Assembly: GCA_027297435.1 (NCBI GenBank)
Contig: JAPUIA010000114.1
Location: 1 to 57,744 of the forward strand
Length of the DNA stretch: 57,744 nucleotides
Reading direction: 5' to 3'
Source of the DNA: Gammaproteobacteria bacterium
GTDB lineage: Bacteria > Pseudomonadota > Gammaproteobacteria > Pseudomonadales > Azotimanducaceae
Below are positions 26,342 to 35,898 of the stretch, piece by piece. The notes beneath the pieces were generated by a model, which saw nothing but the letters and a program-made list of their open reading frames with translations, did no database searches and had not been told where the DNA came from. The number at the start of each line of letters is the position of its first letter. Position 1 is the stretch's first letter. A program made the position numbers and the translations under genes.

Positions 26342-26370
26342 AAAGAAACGGCGGTCCAAGGACCGCCGCT
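26342..26370 (-). terminator. Terminator-like hairpin between pilQ and aroK
   Basis: On the minus strand CGGCGGTCC and GGACCGCCG pair around a TT/AA centre (26349-26368). They are followed by TTTCTTT and then directly by the aroK ATG. This has the form of an intrinsic terminator for the transcription unit upstream of aroK, but its U-run abuts the aroK start codon. pilQ ends 27 bases before it in the direction of transcription, at 26397. Confidence 0.65.
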
Positions 26371-26396
26371 AGTGTAAACGCGCTGTAGCGGCGCGG

Positions 26397-28490
26397 CTAT
26401 CGGTTCGTCAGGTTGTCCTGAATGATCCGCGGTGTGATGAAAATCAACAGCTCTTGTTTGTCGTCGCGCTCGATCGTGCGGCGAAACAAGCGGCCAATGT
26501 AAGGCAGATCGCCCAGGAACGGCGTCTTCTCTGTGGAGATGTTCTTGTCCGTCTGGAAGATGCCGCCGAGCACGATGGTTTGACCGTTGTCGACCAAGAC
26601 CTCGGTTTCGATCTCGTTGGTGTTGATCGAAGGTACACCGTTGAAAATGGTACCTACCGTATCCTGCTTGATGGTCAGCTCCATAATGATTCGATCATCC
26701 GGCGTAATCTGCGGGGTGACTTCAAGCGAGAGTACCGCATCTTTGAAGGATGTCGACGTGGCGCCACTGCTGGTCGCCTCTTGATACGGTATCTCTACGC
26801 CCGATTCGATCATGGCCGAGGATTTGTCCGCCGTAATCACCTTGGGTCGAGCGACGACTTCGGCATGTCCGTCGGCGGCGAGCGCCGAAATTTCCAGATC
26901 GACCAAGTAGCCCGGGCCGGTGATACCGATACCGAAGCTCGTGGCACCCGTTGCCGTGACCCCCAGATCGACAATCAGGTCGTTCGGGCTGGAGATGTCA
27001 CCCTGGCCGGAAGGGTCGACGACGATGTCCTGCAATTCAACCAGCGTGTCTAGGGAGCCACCATACTTGAGAACGCTGGGGCCGTTGCTTTTTATGGCGC
27101 CGCCGCCCCAGCGTATGCCTAGCTGCTGCGAGAAGTTAGCGTTCGCCGTCACGATACGCGCTTCGATGAGCACCTGGCGTACGGGCACGTCGAGTTGCGC
27201 GATGACGAGACGAAAATCTTCGAGCCTGTCGGCAGTATCCGTCAAGATGATAGAGTTGGTACGCTCATCGACGATGACGCTGCCGCGGTCAGACAACATG
27301 GAACTTTCGCCGCCGCTGGCGTTGAAGAGTTCAAATAGTTCCGTCGCGCTTGCATAGCGAATCTGAATAAACTCGGTGCGAAGGGGCGCGAGCTCGGAAA
27401 TCTGCTTCTGGTTTTCGAGCTCCAACTTCTCGCGCGCGGCAATCTCCGCTGCGGGTGCTACGAGTAACACGTTGCCGACCTGGCGTTGATCCAAACCCTT
27501 GGTCTTCAATATCAACTCGAGCGCCTGGTCCCAAGGTACGTTCTTCAAACGCAACGTGATGCGCCCGGCAACGGTGTCGCTAGCCACGAGATTGAGATCC
27601 GTGAAGTCGGCAATAAGTTGCAACACCGAACGCACTTCGATGTCTTGGAAGTTGAGCGAAAGCTTCTCGCCGGTGTACTTGAAGACGTCGTCACGACGAC
27701 CGACTTCTTCTTCTGTCAGCGGATTGACGTCGACCGACAGCGTGTTGTCGGCTTGGTATGCCAGATAGTCGTAGTTGCCGGTGGCGGTGACGGTGAACAC
27801 TACGTGATCGCCTTCCTGCAACGCATCGACAATCTGTACCGGGGTGGCGAAATCTGTCACGTCCAACCGCCTTTGCAAATTTTTCGGTAGCGTCGTGTTG
27901 CGTATCTCGACCCTGATATCACCACCGTCGCTCGTGACGTTGACCGGCGCTTTTGGGTTGGACAGTTCTATGATGATACGGCCTTCACCGCCAGCACCCC
28001 GACGAAAATCGACATTGTTGATTCTCGAGTCGCTCGGTGCGGCGACTGTGGATTCAATAGCCGATGTGATTTGCCGAGGCACCGCTCCACCTGGACCGCC
28101 CACGATCAAATACAGGATGTTGCCTTGTATCTCAGTTTCGTAGCTGACCAAATTGGTCAGATTGACGATGGCTCGCGTACGATCCCTGGTGCTGATGATG
28201 GAAACTCGACGCGCGTTACCGATACCCAAGTCATGGTGTTTTTGGTCCAACGCGCTATCGACACCCGGCATGTCCAGCACGATGCGTGCAGGTTGCTCTA
28301 TCGTGTATCCCGTCGGTTGCGGAGGCACTCCGTCAAACACCATTCGAATTTCGGTTCGATCACCCGGCAAGGATGAAAATTCTACGGATTGAATCGTGAC
28401 GGCCCAGGTCGGCATCGCGAAACCCGCGATCACCAACGCGGTCCATCCAAGACCCCGCTGCTCAAACCAGTTCTTAAGCATGTTTTTCAT
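26397..28490 (-). CDS. pilQ: Type IV pilus secretin PilQ
   Basis: This 697-residue outer-membrane channel protein has a signal peptide (cut near WAV-TIQ, about residue 30). Two AMIN domains for peptidoglycan binding follow (about 30-130 and 155-260), then a secretin N0/STN domain (FQDIEVRSVLQLIADFTDLN near 285), an N1 domain, and the secretin gate region to the end (RQVLIEARIVTANANFSQQLG, VARPKVITADKSSAMIESG, TPFLGDLPYIGRLFRR). It forms the pore through which the pilus exits. It is the last gene of pilMNOPQ and is eight bases from pilP. Confidence 0.97.
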   Translation of the reverse strand: MKNMLKNWFEQRGLGWTALVIAGFAMPTWAVTIQSVEFSSLPGDRTEIRMVFDGVPPQPTGYTIEQPARIVLDMPGVDSALDQKHHDLGIGNARRVSIISTRDRTRAIVNLTNLVSYETEIQGNILYLIVGGPGGAVPRQITSAIESTVAAPSDSRINNVDFRRGAGGEGRIIIELSNPKAPVNVTSDGGDIRVEIRNTTLPKNLQRRLDVTDFATPVQIVDALQEGDHVVFTVTATGNYDYLAYQADNTLSVDVNPLTEEEVGRRDDVFKYTGEKLSLNFQDIEVRSVLQLIADFTDLNLVASDTVAGRITLRLKNVPWDQALELILKTKGLDQRQVGNVLLVAPAAEIAAREKLELENQKQISELAPLRTEFIQIRYASATELFELFNASGGESSMLSDRGSVIVDERTNSIILTDTADRLEDFRLVIAQLDVPVRQVLIEARIVTANANFSQQLGIRWGGGAIKSNGPSVLKYGGSLDTLVELQDIVVDPSGQGDISSPNDLIVDLGVTATGATSFGIGITGPGYLVDLEISALAADGHAEVVARPKVITADKSSAMIESGVEIPYQEATSSGATSTSFKDAVLSLEVTPQITPDDRIIMELTIKQDTVGTIFNGVPSINTNEIETEVLVDNGQTIVLGGIFQTDKNISTEKTPFLGDLPYIGRLFRRTIERDDKQELLIFITPRIIQDNLTNR

Positions 28491-28497
28491 CCTCTAA

Positions 28498-29022
28498 TCA
28501 CAGTGAAACGGTACGGGCGCGTTCCACCCATCCGCCGGCTCCATCCGGGACAATCTCAATGAGTTCGATGGCTACGTCATCGACGCTTTGAATCTGGCCG
28601 TGGTCCGAGCCCAGGTAATCCCCAGCCTGAACCCGGTGTACACCGCCATCGCCGTCCTTGACCAGGCCGAAATGCCTTTGACCTTGAGCCAGGGTTCCGA
28701 CCATAGAGAGCTGGGCAATCGTGAACTGTTCAAGAAACTGTTTCGTGCGGTTGAAATCCGGCGTGACCTGCACACCGCCGTTGTCGCGCACGACCCTTTT
28801 CAGAACTACAGGTGGCTCGAAGGGGCTGCGTCGGTTACTCGCTCGGTAAGCGTAGGGCGGTACTTGTTCAAACGGCGGCAAGGGATCGATCGTTCCTTTG
28901 GGGCGTGAATCAACCTCATCCATAAACGCCTGAATGTCGGCAAAGTTGTTGCCCCGCGAACACCCACCCAGCGCGGTCAAGACGCCTGCAACAAGTACTG
29001 CGATAAATGGCATTGCTTTCAT
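28498..29022 (-). CDS. pilP: Type IV pilus assembly lipoprotein PilP
   Basis: The 174-residue lipoprotein has a lipobox LGGC (Cys21), a disordered Pro-rich segment, and the conserved C-terminal beta domain (LSMVGTLAQGQRHFGLVKDGDGGVHRV spread over about residues 105-130, then AGDYLGSDHGQIQSVDD). Known role: links the inner-membrane PilNO complex to PilQ. Its start overlaps the pilO stop by four bases. Confidence 0.95.
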   Translation of the reverse strand: MKAMPFIAVLVAGVLTALGGCSRGNNFADIQAFMDEVDSRPKGTIDPLPPFEQVPPYAYRASNRRSPFEPPVVLKRVVRDNGGVQVTPDFNRTKQFLEQFTIAQLSMVGTLAQGQRHFGLVKDGDGGVHRVQAGDYLGSDHGQIQSVDDVAIELIEIVPDGAGGWVERARTVSL

Positions 29023-29630
29023 TGGTTTTCGTCCAGGTATCGATACGTCTTGGCCAGAATATTCATTTTCAGATGGTTGACCGACGATTCCGGCCGAACT
29101 TCAAAGTCGTGCAGCGTGACGATCCGCGAAAGGTTGGCCACGCCGCTCACGAAAGCTCCAATCTTGTGGTAATCGCCTTCGACCACTATGTCGATGGGCA
29201 GCTCCACGTAAAACTCGGTACGCCGCTCAGGCTGAAGATCGATGCTCTCGATGACGAGTTCATTGTCGATTGCCGTGCGTGTGATGTCCTCGAGCAAGCC
29301 TGGCACTTCCGTGTCGCTTGGCAACTGCTTCAAGAGCGCCCCAAAGGTCGCCTCCATTTCATCCCTCTGCTTACGATATGCATCGAGGTTGGCCGCCTGA
29401 AACGCCTTCGTTTCATAGTCTCGCCGCAATTCCGTCTCTTTGGCTTCGACAGAATCCAACGCCGTCTGTTTGTCGGTTAGATAAACGTAATAACCACCCC
29501 CTAACACGGCAACCAACAAGAACAACATGATGATGCTTTTGACAACCGTCGGCCATGAGCCAATGTTGTTGATATCGAGATCGGCGAAGTCGAAGTTCTG
29601 CAGCTGTTCGAGTGTGTCTTGCAACGCCAT
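29019..29630 (-). CDS. pilO: Type IV pilus inner-membrane alignment protein PilO
   Basis: This 203-residue protein has a short cytoplasmic N terminus, one transmembrane helix (IIMLFLLVAVLGGGYYVYL, about 33-51), a coiled coil (about 55-95), and a ferredoxin-like periplasmic domain. It pairs with PilN. It is the fourth gene of the minus-strand pilMNOPQ operon and follows pilN by two bases. Confidence 0.95.
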   Translation of the reverse strand: MALQDTLEQLQNFDFADLDINNIGSWPTVVKSIIMLFLLVAVLGGGYYVYLTDKQTALDSVEAKETELRRDYETKAFQAANLDAYRKQRDEMEATFGALLKQLPSDTEVPGLLEDITRTAIDNELVIESIDLQPERRTEFYVELPIDIVVEGDYHKIGAFVSGVANLSRIVTLHDFEVRPESSVNHLKMNILAKTYRYLDENQ

Positions 29631-29632
29631 AG

Positions 29633-30204
29633 CTAGCCATCCTCCACCGGGCGGTTCGGATTCACCTTTGTGAACGTCAAATCGAACGTGCTCGCCTGTC
29701 GACCATAGTCGGAGTTGTCGGGATCTTCCTTGATGCTTTTGAGGTTGGGATCTTTAAACCAATCGGAGCCGGCCAAGTTGCGCATGAGCGCAGATATTCG
29801 GTTATTGGATTCCGCGGTTCCGGTGACAGCCAGGGACGTACCCTGCATTTTCAGGCTGCTGTAATGCACGCCCTTGGCGAGCGTTGTGACCACTTCATCG
29901 AACACCCGTACGATAACCGGGCGGTTGCCTTGCAAGTCTTGAATCACCCGCATACGCGCGAGTAACTGCTCACGCTGGTTTTGTAGGTTCTTGATTTCTG
30001 CAATCCGCTCATCTAACGCGGCAATTTTTTGCTGCAAGAATCTGTTGCGTTCGTTCTGACCCTCGATGCTGCCGTCCAACATCCAACCGCCGGCAAAGAC
30101 GAGGATGGCACCAGCCAACAGAATACCGCCCAAATTGGTCAGGAATTCCTTCTTCTTGCGCTCCCGTTCCCATTCGCGCCAGGGAAGTAAGTTGATTCTA
30201 GCCA

Positions 30205-30205
<1 letters not shown>
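29633..30205 (-). CDS. pilN: Type IV pilus inner-membrane protein PilN
   Basis: The 190-residue protein opens with ARINLLPWRE, the cytoplasmic peptide that in the family docks into PilM. A transmembrane helix follows (about 25-45), then a coiled coil and a periplasmic fold resembling PilO. Its ATG shares one base with the pilM stop, so translation is coupled. Confidence 0.95.
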
Positions 30206-31278
<1,073 letters not shown>

Positions 31279-31478
31279 TCAACATCCGCGGGCACTTACG
31301 TCTTATTCATGCAACAAAACATTAAATACCAGACTTGCCGAGAGAGCAATCTGTTGAAACCGATAAATATGGGCTGTAGCCCAGTGTTTGCGCGTTCGAA
31401 TTCCATTTCGAATACCGTTTTACGGCTCTCATCCGAGAGCGACCTCTCTCGATTAAGCCCAGTAACCGTGGAGCCTTG

Positions 31479-34079
31479 ATGACGCCACGTTCACGTCGCA
31501 TAACCAGCGTCATTATGTGGCTCGCTTTCACAGGTTTATGTGGCGCAGTGCTCAGTCTCGCGGGCATCTACCTGTATCTCGACCCGCAAATTCCAAGAGC
31601 TGAGAGCTACCGCCATGTAAAACTGGAAACACCTCTCAGAGTCTTTACACGAGATGGCGCCCTGCTGGCGGAATTCGGCGAACGCCGCCTGATACCGATC
31701 ACTCTGGAGCAGGTGCCACCGCAGTTCGTCAGCGCCTTACTCGACACCGAAGATAAGCGTTTCTATGAACACAACGGTATCGACTACATCTCATTGACCA
31801 ACGACACGTTGGGCCTCGTCAAAACCCTGCTTTTCGAGGGCTCCTTGGGACCCGGGGCGAGCACGATCACGATGCAGCTTGCGCGCAACGTGTCGTTTGG
31901 GTTGGAGCGACGCTTCATTCGCAAGTTCAAGGAGATGCTTCTGGCGCTGAAGATCGAACAGGAGCTCACCAAGGACGAGATTCTCGAGTTGTACATCAAC
32001 GTCGTGTCGTTCGGTAAGCGTGCATATGGTGCGGAAGCGGCCGCGCGCACGTATTACGGCAAGTCTCTTGACGAATTAACTCTTCCGCAGCTCGCCATGC
32101 TCGCGGGCGTGCCTCAAGCACCCAGTGCCGGTAACCCGATCAACGGACCGGAGCGGGCATTGCGCCGCCGCAACCTGGTGCTCTATCGGATGCGGGATCA
32201 GGATTCGATCACGGAAGCGCAATACCAAGCCGCTATCGACGCACCGATCACCGCCGGTATTTTCGCCCGCGACCTCGACGTCGCCGCACCCTTCCCCGCG
32301 GAATGGGTTCGCCAGCAGTTGATCGATCGGTTACCGGATCTCTACAGCCGAGGCTATGAGGTATTCACTACGCTAGAGGCGCCGTTACAAGCCGCCGCCA
32401 CCGCTGCATTGCGCAGGGGGCTGGTCAACTACGATCGTCTGCACGGATATCGAGGAGTCGAAGCTCATCTTGTGCTGCCCGTTGAAGAATCTGATGCCGA
32501 ACCCGTCACGCCAGAAGCGGTCCTCGAACAGCTGGCGGTCACGCAAGAGCTCGCCAACGCAGATGACCCGATGTTGGCGCTTGCCGAACTCGAAGCCCAA
32601 GAACAATCGGCAAGCGATTGGCGCGCGAAGCTGAAAGATGTGCCCACCTATGCCGACCTGATACCGGCCGTCATCGCGTCCGTCGAAGCGGACCACGCCA
32701 TCGCTGCATTTCATACGGGAATCGAAGTCACACTGCCATTGTCCGTGCTGCGCTGGGCACGCTCTTACGTCGACGTAAACGAACGTGGCCCTGCACCGCG
32801 CACACCGGCTGACGTCGTTGCCGTGGGCGATGTGGTACGCGTGCAGGCAACCGAAGACGGTTGGCGCCTCGCGCAACTACCGGAAATTCAAGGCGCGCTG
32901 GTCTCGCTCGACCCACGCACAGGTGCGGTGCTGGCTTTGGAGGGCGGCTTCGATTTCGGCATGAATCAATACAACCACGCTTTGCAGGCCGCACGACAAC
33001 CCGGTTCCGGCTTCAAACCGTTCGTTTACTCCGCAGCGTTACACAATGGCATCACCCCCGCATCGATCTTCATGGACATGCCGCTCGTGTTCGACGACAA
33101 AAACCTGGAATCTCAGTATCGACCCGACAACGACAACAACCGCTACAACGGACCCACCCGGTTGCGTGAAGCGCTGTACCGTTCGATCAACTTGGTGTCC
33201 ATGCGCGTGTTGTTGAAAGTCGGCGCTGGACCAGTGATGGACTACGTTGGCCGGTTTGGCTTCGATACGTCGACCTTTCCACGCAACACCCAGCTTGCCA
33301 TCGGCGGCGGCACCATGGCGGTCACCCCGCTCGACATGGCGTCTGCCTACGCGGTGTTCGCAAACGGCGGGTACCTCGTGCAACCCTACATTATCGACCA
33401 CGTGTTAGACCTAGACGGCGTTGTCGTGTTCGAGCCTCGCCATCCTGAGGTCTGCAAGGCTTGCGAGGACGATGCGCCTGCGACCAGCGTCGAAGACGAG
33501 CCGGTGCTGGCCGATGAGCCGGCCAATCTCGAAGATCTCTTTGCCTCGACTCCGGTAGAGGATGAACCGGTCATTCCCGCAACCCGGGTCATCGACGAAC
33601 GCAACGCCTTCATCATGCACAGCATGTTGCAGGACGTCATTCGCAAAGGTACCGGCCGCAGCGCACGGACGAATCTGCAGCGCGGCGATATGGCAGGCAA
33701 GACCGGTACCACCGACGACGCCGCCGACACCTGGTTCAATGGCTACACGCCGGACGTCGTGACGACGGTGTGGGTGGGATTTCCCAACCACAGCCCACTC
33801 GGTAGAAAGGCATACGGGTCAAATACGCCGCTGCCGATCTGGCGAGACTATATGCAGACCGCGCTCGACAAGCGCAGCGAGTCGCATCCCCTGCAACCGC
33901 CCGGCGTGGTGACCATGAAGATCGACCCCACGACCGGAGAGCTTGCGCCGACCAATCAGCAAAACGCCATTTTCGAGTACTTTTTGGACGAGTACGCCCC
34001 CAAGATGACGGGGGGGAACACCTTCGAGGTGCCCAAAGATCCGACGCAGGAAGAGATCAAGCCGGAAGACCTTTTTTAA
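31479..34079 (+). CDS. mrcA: Penicillin-binding protein 1A (bifunctional glycosyltransferase/transpeptidase)
   Basis: The 866-residue protein has an N-terminal membrane anchor (about 10-35). A GT51 glycosyltransferase domain follows with DTEDKRFYEHNGID and GASTITMQLARN, then the PBP1A-specific OB-like domain (about 310-480), and the transpeptidase with SGFK (active Ser), SIN and KTGTT. I chose ATG 31479 over the TTG three bases earlier; GGAG precedes both. Between the SxN and KTG motifs is an acidic, repetitive loop (VEDEPV twice). The divergent pilM neighbour is the usual mrcA context. Confidence 0.96.
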   Translation: MTPRSRRITSVIMWLAFTGLCGAVLSLAGIYLYLDPQIPRAESYRHVKLETPLRVFTRDGALLAEFGERRLIPITLEQVPPQFVSALLDTEDKRFYEHNGIDYISLTNDTLGLVKTLLFEGSLGPGASTITMQLARNVSFGLERRFIRKFKEMLLALKIEQELTKDEILELYINVVSFGKRAYGAEAAARTYYGKSLDELTLPQLAMLAGVPQAPSAGNPINGPERALRRRNLVLYRMRDQDSITEAQYQAAIDAPITAGIFARDLDVAAPFPAEWVRQQLIDRLPDLYSRGYEVFTTLEAPLQAAATAALRRGLVNYDRLHGYRGVEAHLVLPVEESDAEPVTPEAVLEQLAVTQELANADDPMLALAELEAQEQSASDWRAKLKDVPTYADLIPAVIASVEADHAIAAFHTGIEVTLPLSVLRWARSYVDVNERGPAPRTPADVVAVGDVVRVQATEDGWRLAQLPEIQGALVSLDPRTGAVLALEGGFDFGMNQYNHALQAARQPGSGFKPFVYSAALHNGITPASIFMDMPLVFDDKNLESQYRPDNDNNRYNGPTRLREALYRSINLVSMRVLLKVGAGPVMDYVGRFGFDTSTFPRNTQLAIGGGTMAVTPLDMASAYAVFANGGYLVQPYIIDHVLDLDGVVVFEPRHPEVCKACEDDAPATSVEDEPVLADEPANLEDLFASTPVEDEPVIPATRVIDERNAFIMHSMLQDVIRKGTGRSARTNLQRGDMAGKTGTTDDAADTWFNGYTPDVVTTVWVGFPNHSPLGRKAYGSNTPLPIWRDYMQTALDKRSESHPLQPPGVVTMKIDPTTGELAPTNQQNAIFEYFLDEYAPKMTGGNTFEVPKDPTQEEIKPEDLF

Positions 34080-34099
34080 CGTGCTCAGTTCTTGAGATC

Positions 34100-34139
34100 G
34101 CGCAGCTACGCTGCGCTTCGCGGCTGAAGCCGCTCCTAC
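34100..34139 (-). repeat. GTAG-type REP palindrome at the end of the M48 protease gene
   Basis: Read on the minus strand, GTAGGAGCGGCTTCAGCCGC (34139-34120) is a REP element with the diagnostic GTAG head and an imperfect palindrome. A second hairpin, GCGCAGC-GTA-GCTGCGC (34116-34100), follows. A near-identical element lies at 46217-46239. The TAG of the head is the stop codon of the protease gene. Such REPs are mobilised by RAYT transposases in other gammaproteobacteria; no RAYT gene is in this window. Confidence 0.85.
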
Positions 34140-35524
34140 TGGACGATCTTGATCATGTCTCCGGCACGCGGTTCACCGCGCGGATGATGGCCGTTGATCA
34201 CCCGTAAGGTTTCCTCGGGAAACGTCTTGATGGACACGCGCTTCGCATACTCGGCGTAGGTATCCCCCGGCTCGGCTATCACGACCTTGATGCGTTGATC
34301 GTTGGCGATCTGTAAATCGGCGGCGGTCATCGCGCGGAACGATTCGATCGTGCCGCGAAAATCTTTCTGGAATTGCTCCACATCGCCAACTTTTCCTAGG
34401 TTACCTCTGAAGAGGTAGACGCCGCCGTCCTTGTAGATGACGGCAATTTTTTTCGACTGGGCAGTGCCATCCAACACTTCTATATCGGCGATGTAGGCAG
34501 CGTAACCGTGCACGGTCAACGTCTCGCCGTTGACGACGTCGTCCCGCTGCAGCGTCTCGGTGACGTATTGCTCGGGCGTCTGCTCCGACTCGGGGGGTTT
34601 TTGTCGCTGCACCGTTATCGAACCGGTCGACGTGGTGCCGATATCGCGCCCGATGATTTCCGTCGGTGTGTTGGTCACGTCCCAACCTTCGGGAAACTTG
34701 ACCACGATGCGCAGCGTGCCGTGATAGTAGACCCCATCCTTGATCAATCCGGTCGCTGGCCCGGAGCCGAACACCAGACCGTCCATCATCTCCCAGAAGT
34801 CTCGTTCCGGACCCCGCGTGTCGTAGGTCGCAAGCGGTACCGCCTTGCCGACGATGTCATGCAAACGCTTATCGTTGCGTGGGTGGGTGCCGAACAATCC
34901 GTGGTAAACGTTGGGCTGGTTCATCACCGATTTCGAGAACATCTCATGTTCTTTCAGCACGTAGATCGCGTTGATCATCGCCAACGGATCGTAGCCCGCC
35001 TTAGCCAGAAACTCCGAGCCGTAAGCGTCGGCCTCGAGTTCTTGCTCGCGCGCTTCTCGAGTTATCGCGGCAGTGGTGAGGGTGTTGCCAAGATCCTTGA
35101 TTGCCATGGTGCTTGTGCCGAGTGCGCCAATCCAGCCAAGAATGTTGCCGAGCCGATTCGCGCCCTTACGTTTTTGCACGTGCCGGCCGACCACATGGCC
35201 AATTTCGTGACCGATGATGCCGGCAAGCTCGTCCTCGCTTCTGAGATAGGCGATCACCCCGCGGTTGACGAAGATGTAGCCATCCTGGGTCGCCTGGGCG
35301 TTGACGACCGGATTATCGATAACCGTGAAGGTGTAGTGCCGCCCCGCGTGGGGTGATGCCGCCAACAGCCGCTCGCCGATTTCGGTGACGTACGCCTGCC
35401 ATTCCTCGTCCGGATAAAGGCCGCTCTTCTCGCGCAGTTCGTTGTACATCTTCTCGCCGTCGCCGGCCCCGTATGCATCGAGAGCGCCGAACGCGAGTAC
35501 CAAGACAACCAAGCATTTATTCAT
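34136..35524 (-). CDS. Secreted M48 family zinc metalloprotease with C-terminal LysM-like region
   Basis: The 462-residue protein has a signal peptide (about 1-19, from ATG 35524; the frame is open to 35563 but that extension lacks signal character). The M48 domain carries HEIGH (His106, Glu107, His110) and a third ligand in ELEADAYG. The C-terminal part has a YAEYAKRVS...LRVINGHHP...AGDMIKIV pattern like a LysM repeat. It resembles periplasmic proteases such as BepA/LoiP, but lacks BepA's TPR array as far as I can see. The stop codon is supplied by a REP element. Confidence 0.88.
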   Translation of the reverse strand: MNKCLVVLVLAFGALDAYGAGDGEKMYNELREKSGLYPDEEWQAYVTEIGERLLAASPHAGRHYTFTVIDNPVVNAQATQDGYIFVNRGVIAYLRSEDELAGIIGHEIGHVVGRHVQKRKGANRLGNILGWIGALGTSTMAIKDLGNTLTTAAITREAREQELEADAYGSEFLAKAGYDPLAMINAIYVLKEHEMFSKSVMNQPNVYHGLFGTHPRNDKRLHDIVGKAVPLATYDTRGPERDFWEMMDGLVFGSGPATGLIKDGVYYHGTLRIVVKFPEGWDVTNTPTEIIGRDIGTTSTGSITVQRQKPPESEQTPEQYVTETLQRDDVVNGETLTVHGYAAYIADIEVLDGTAQSKKIAVIYKDGGVYLFRGNLGKVGDVEQFQKDFRGTIESFRAMTAADLQIANDQRIKVVIAEPGDTYAEYAKRVSIKTFPEETLRVINGHHPRGEPRAGDMIKIVQ

Positions 35525-35617
35525 GAGCCCAACCGCAAATCGCTGGGGAACACCATTAGACACCGAATACTGCCTCGGTTCAGCTGAATTGAAGATGAAC
35601 GGCCGGGCCGGATTGCC

Positions 35618-35833
35618 TTATCGAGAGACGCTTCGGTTGCCGAAACGCTTGCGGAATCGCTCGACGCGCCCGCCGGAATCAATGATCTTCTGCTTGCCGG
35701 TGTAGAACGGATGACAGGCCGAACAGACATCGATGTGGATGTCTTCGCTCAACGTGGAGCGGGTTGCAATGACGTTGCCGCAGCTGCAGGTGGCTTTGAT
35801 GTCGCGGTACTCAGGGTGGATACCCGTTTTCAT
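35618..35833 (-). CDS. rpmE: 50S ribosomal protein L31
   Basis: The 71-residue protein starts MKTGIHPEY and has the zinc-binding cysteines of the C+ form: CSCGN near residue 16 and [13 protein letters not shown] near residue 37. It is full length. The zinc-binding form means no paralogue swap can be inferred from this window. It is divergent from priA across 65 bases, as in many gammaproteobacteria. Confidence 0.97.
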   Translation of the reverse strand: MKTGIHPEYRDIKATCSCGNVIATRSTLSEDIHIDVCSACHPFYTGKQKIIDSGGRVERFRKRFGNRSVSR

Positions 35834-35898
35834 GGTCTGTCATCAGAAAGGGGCGCGCAGTGTACCAAAAGTCTGCTTGATGGCAAGGTAGCCAACCT

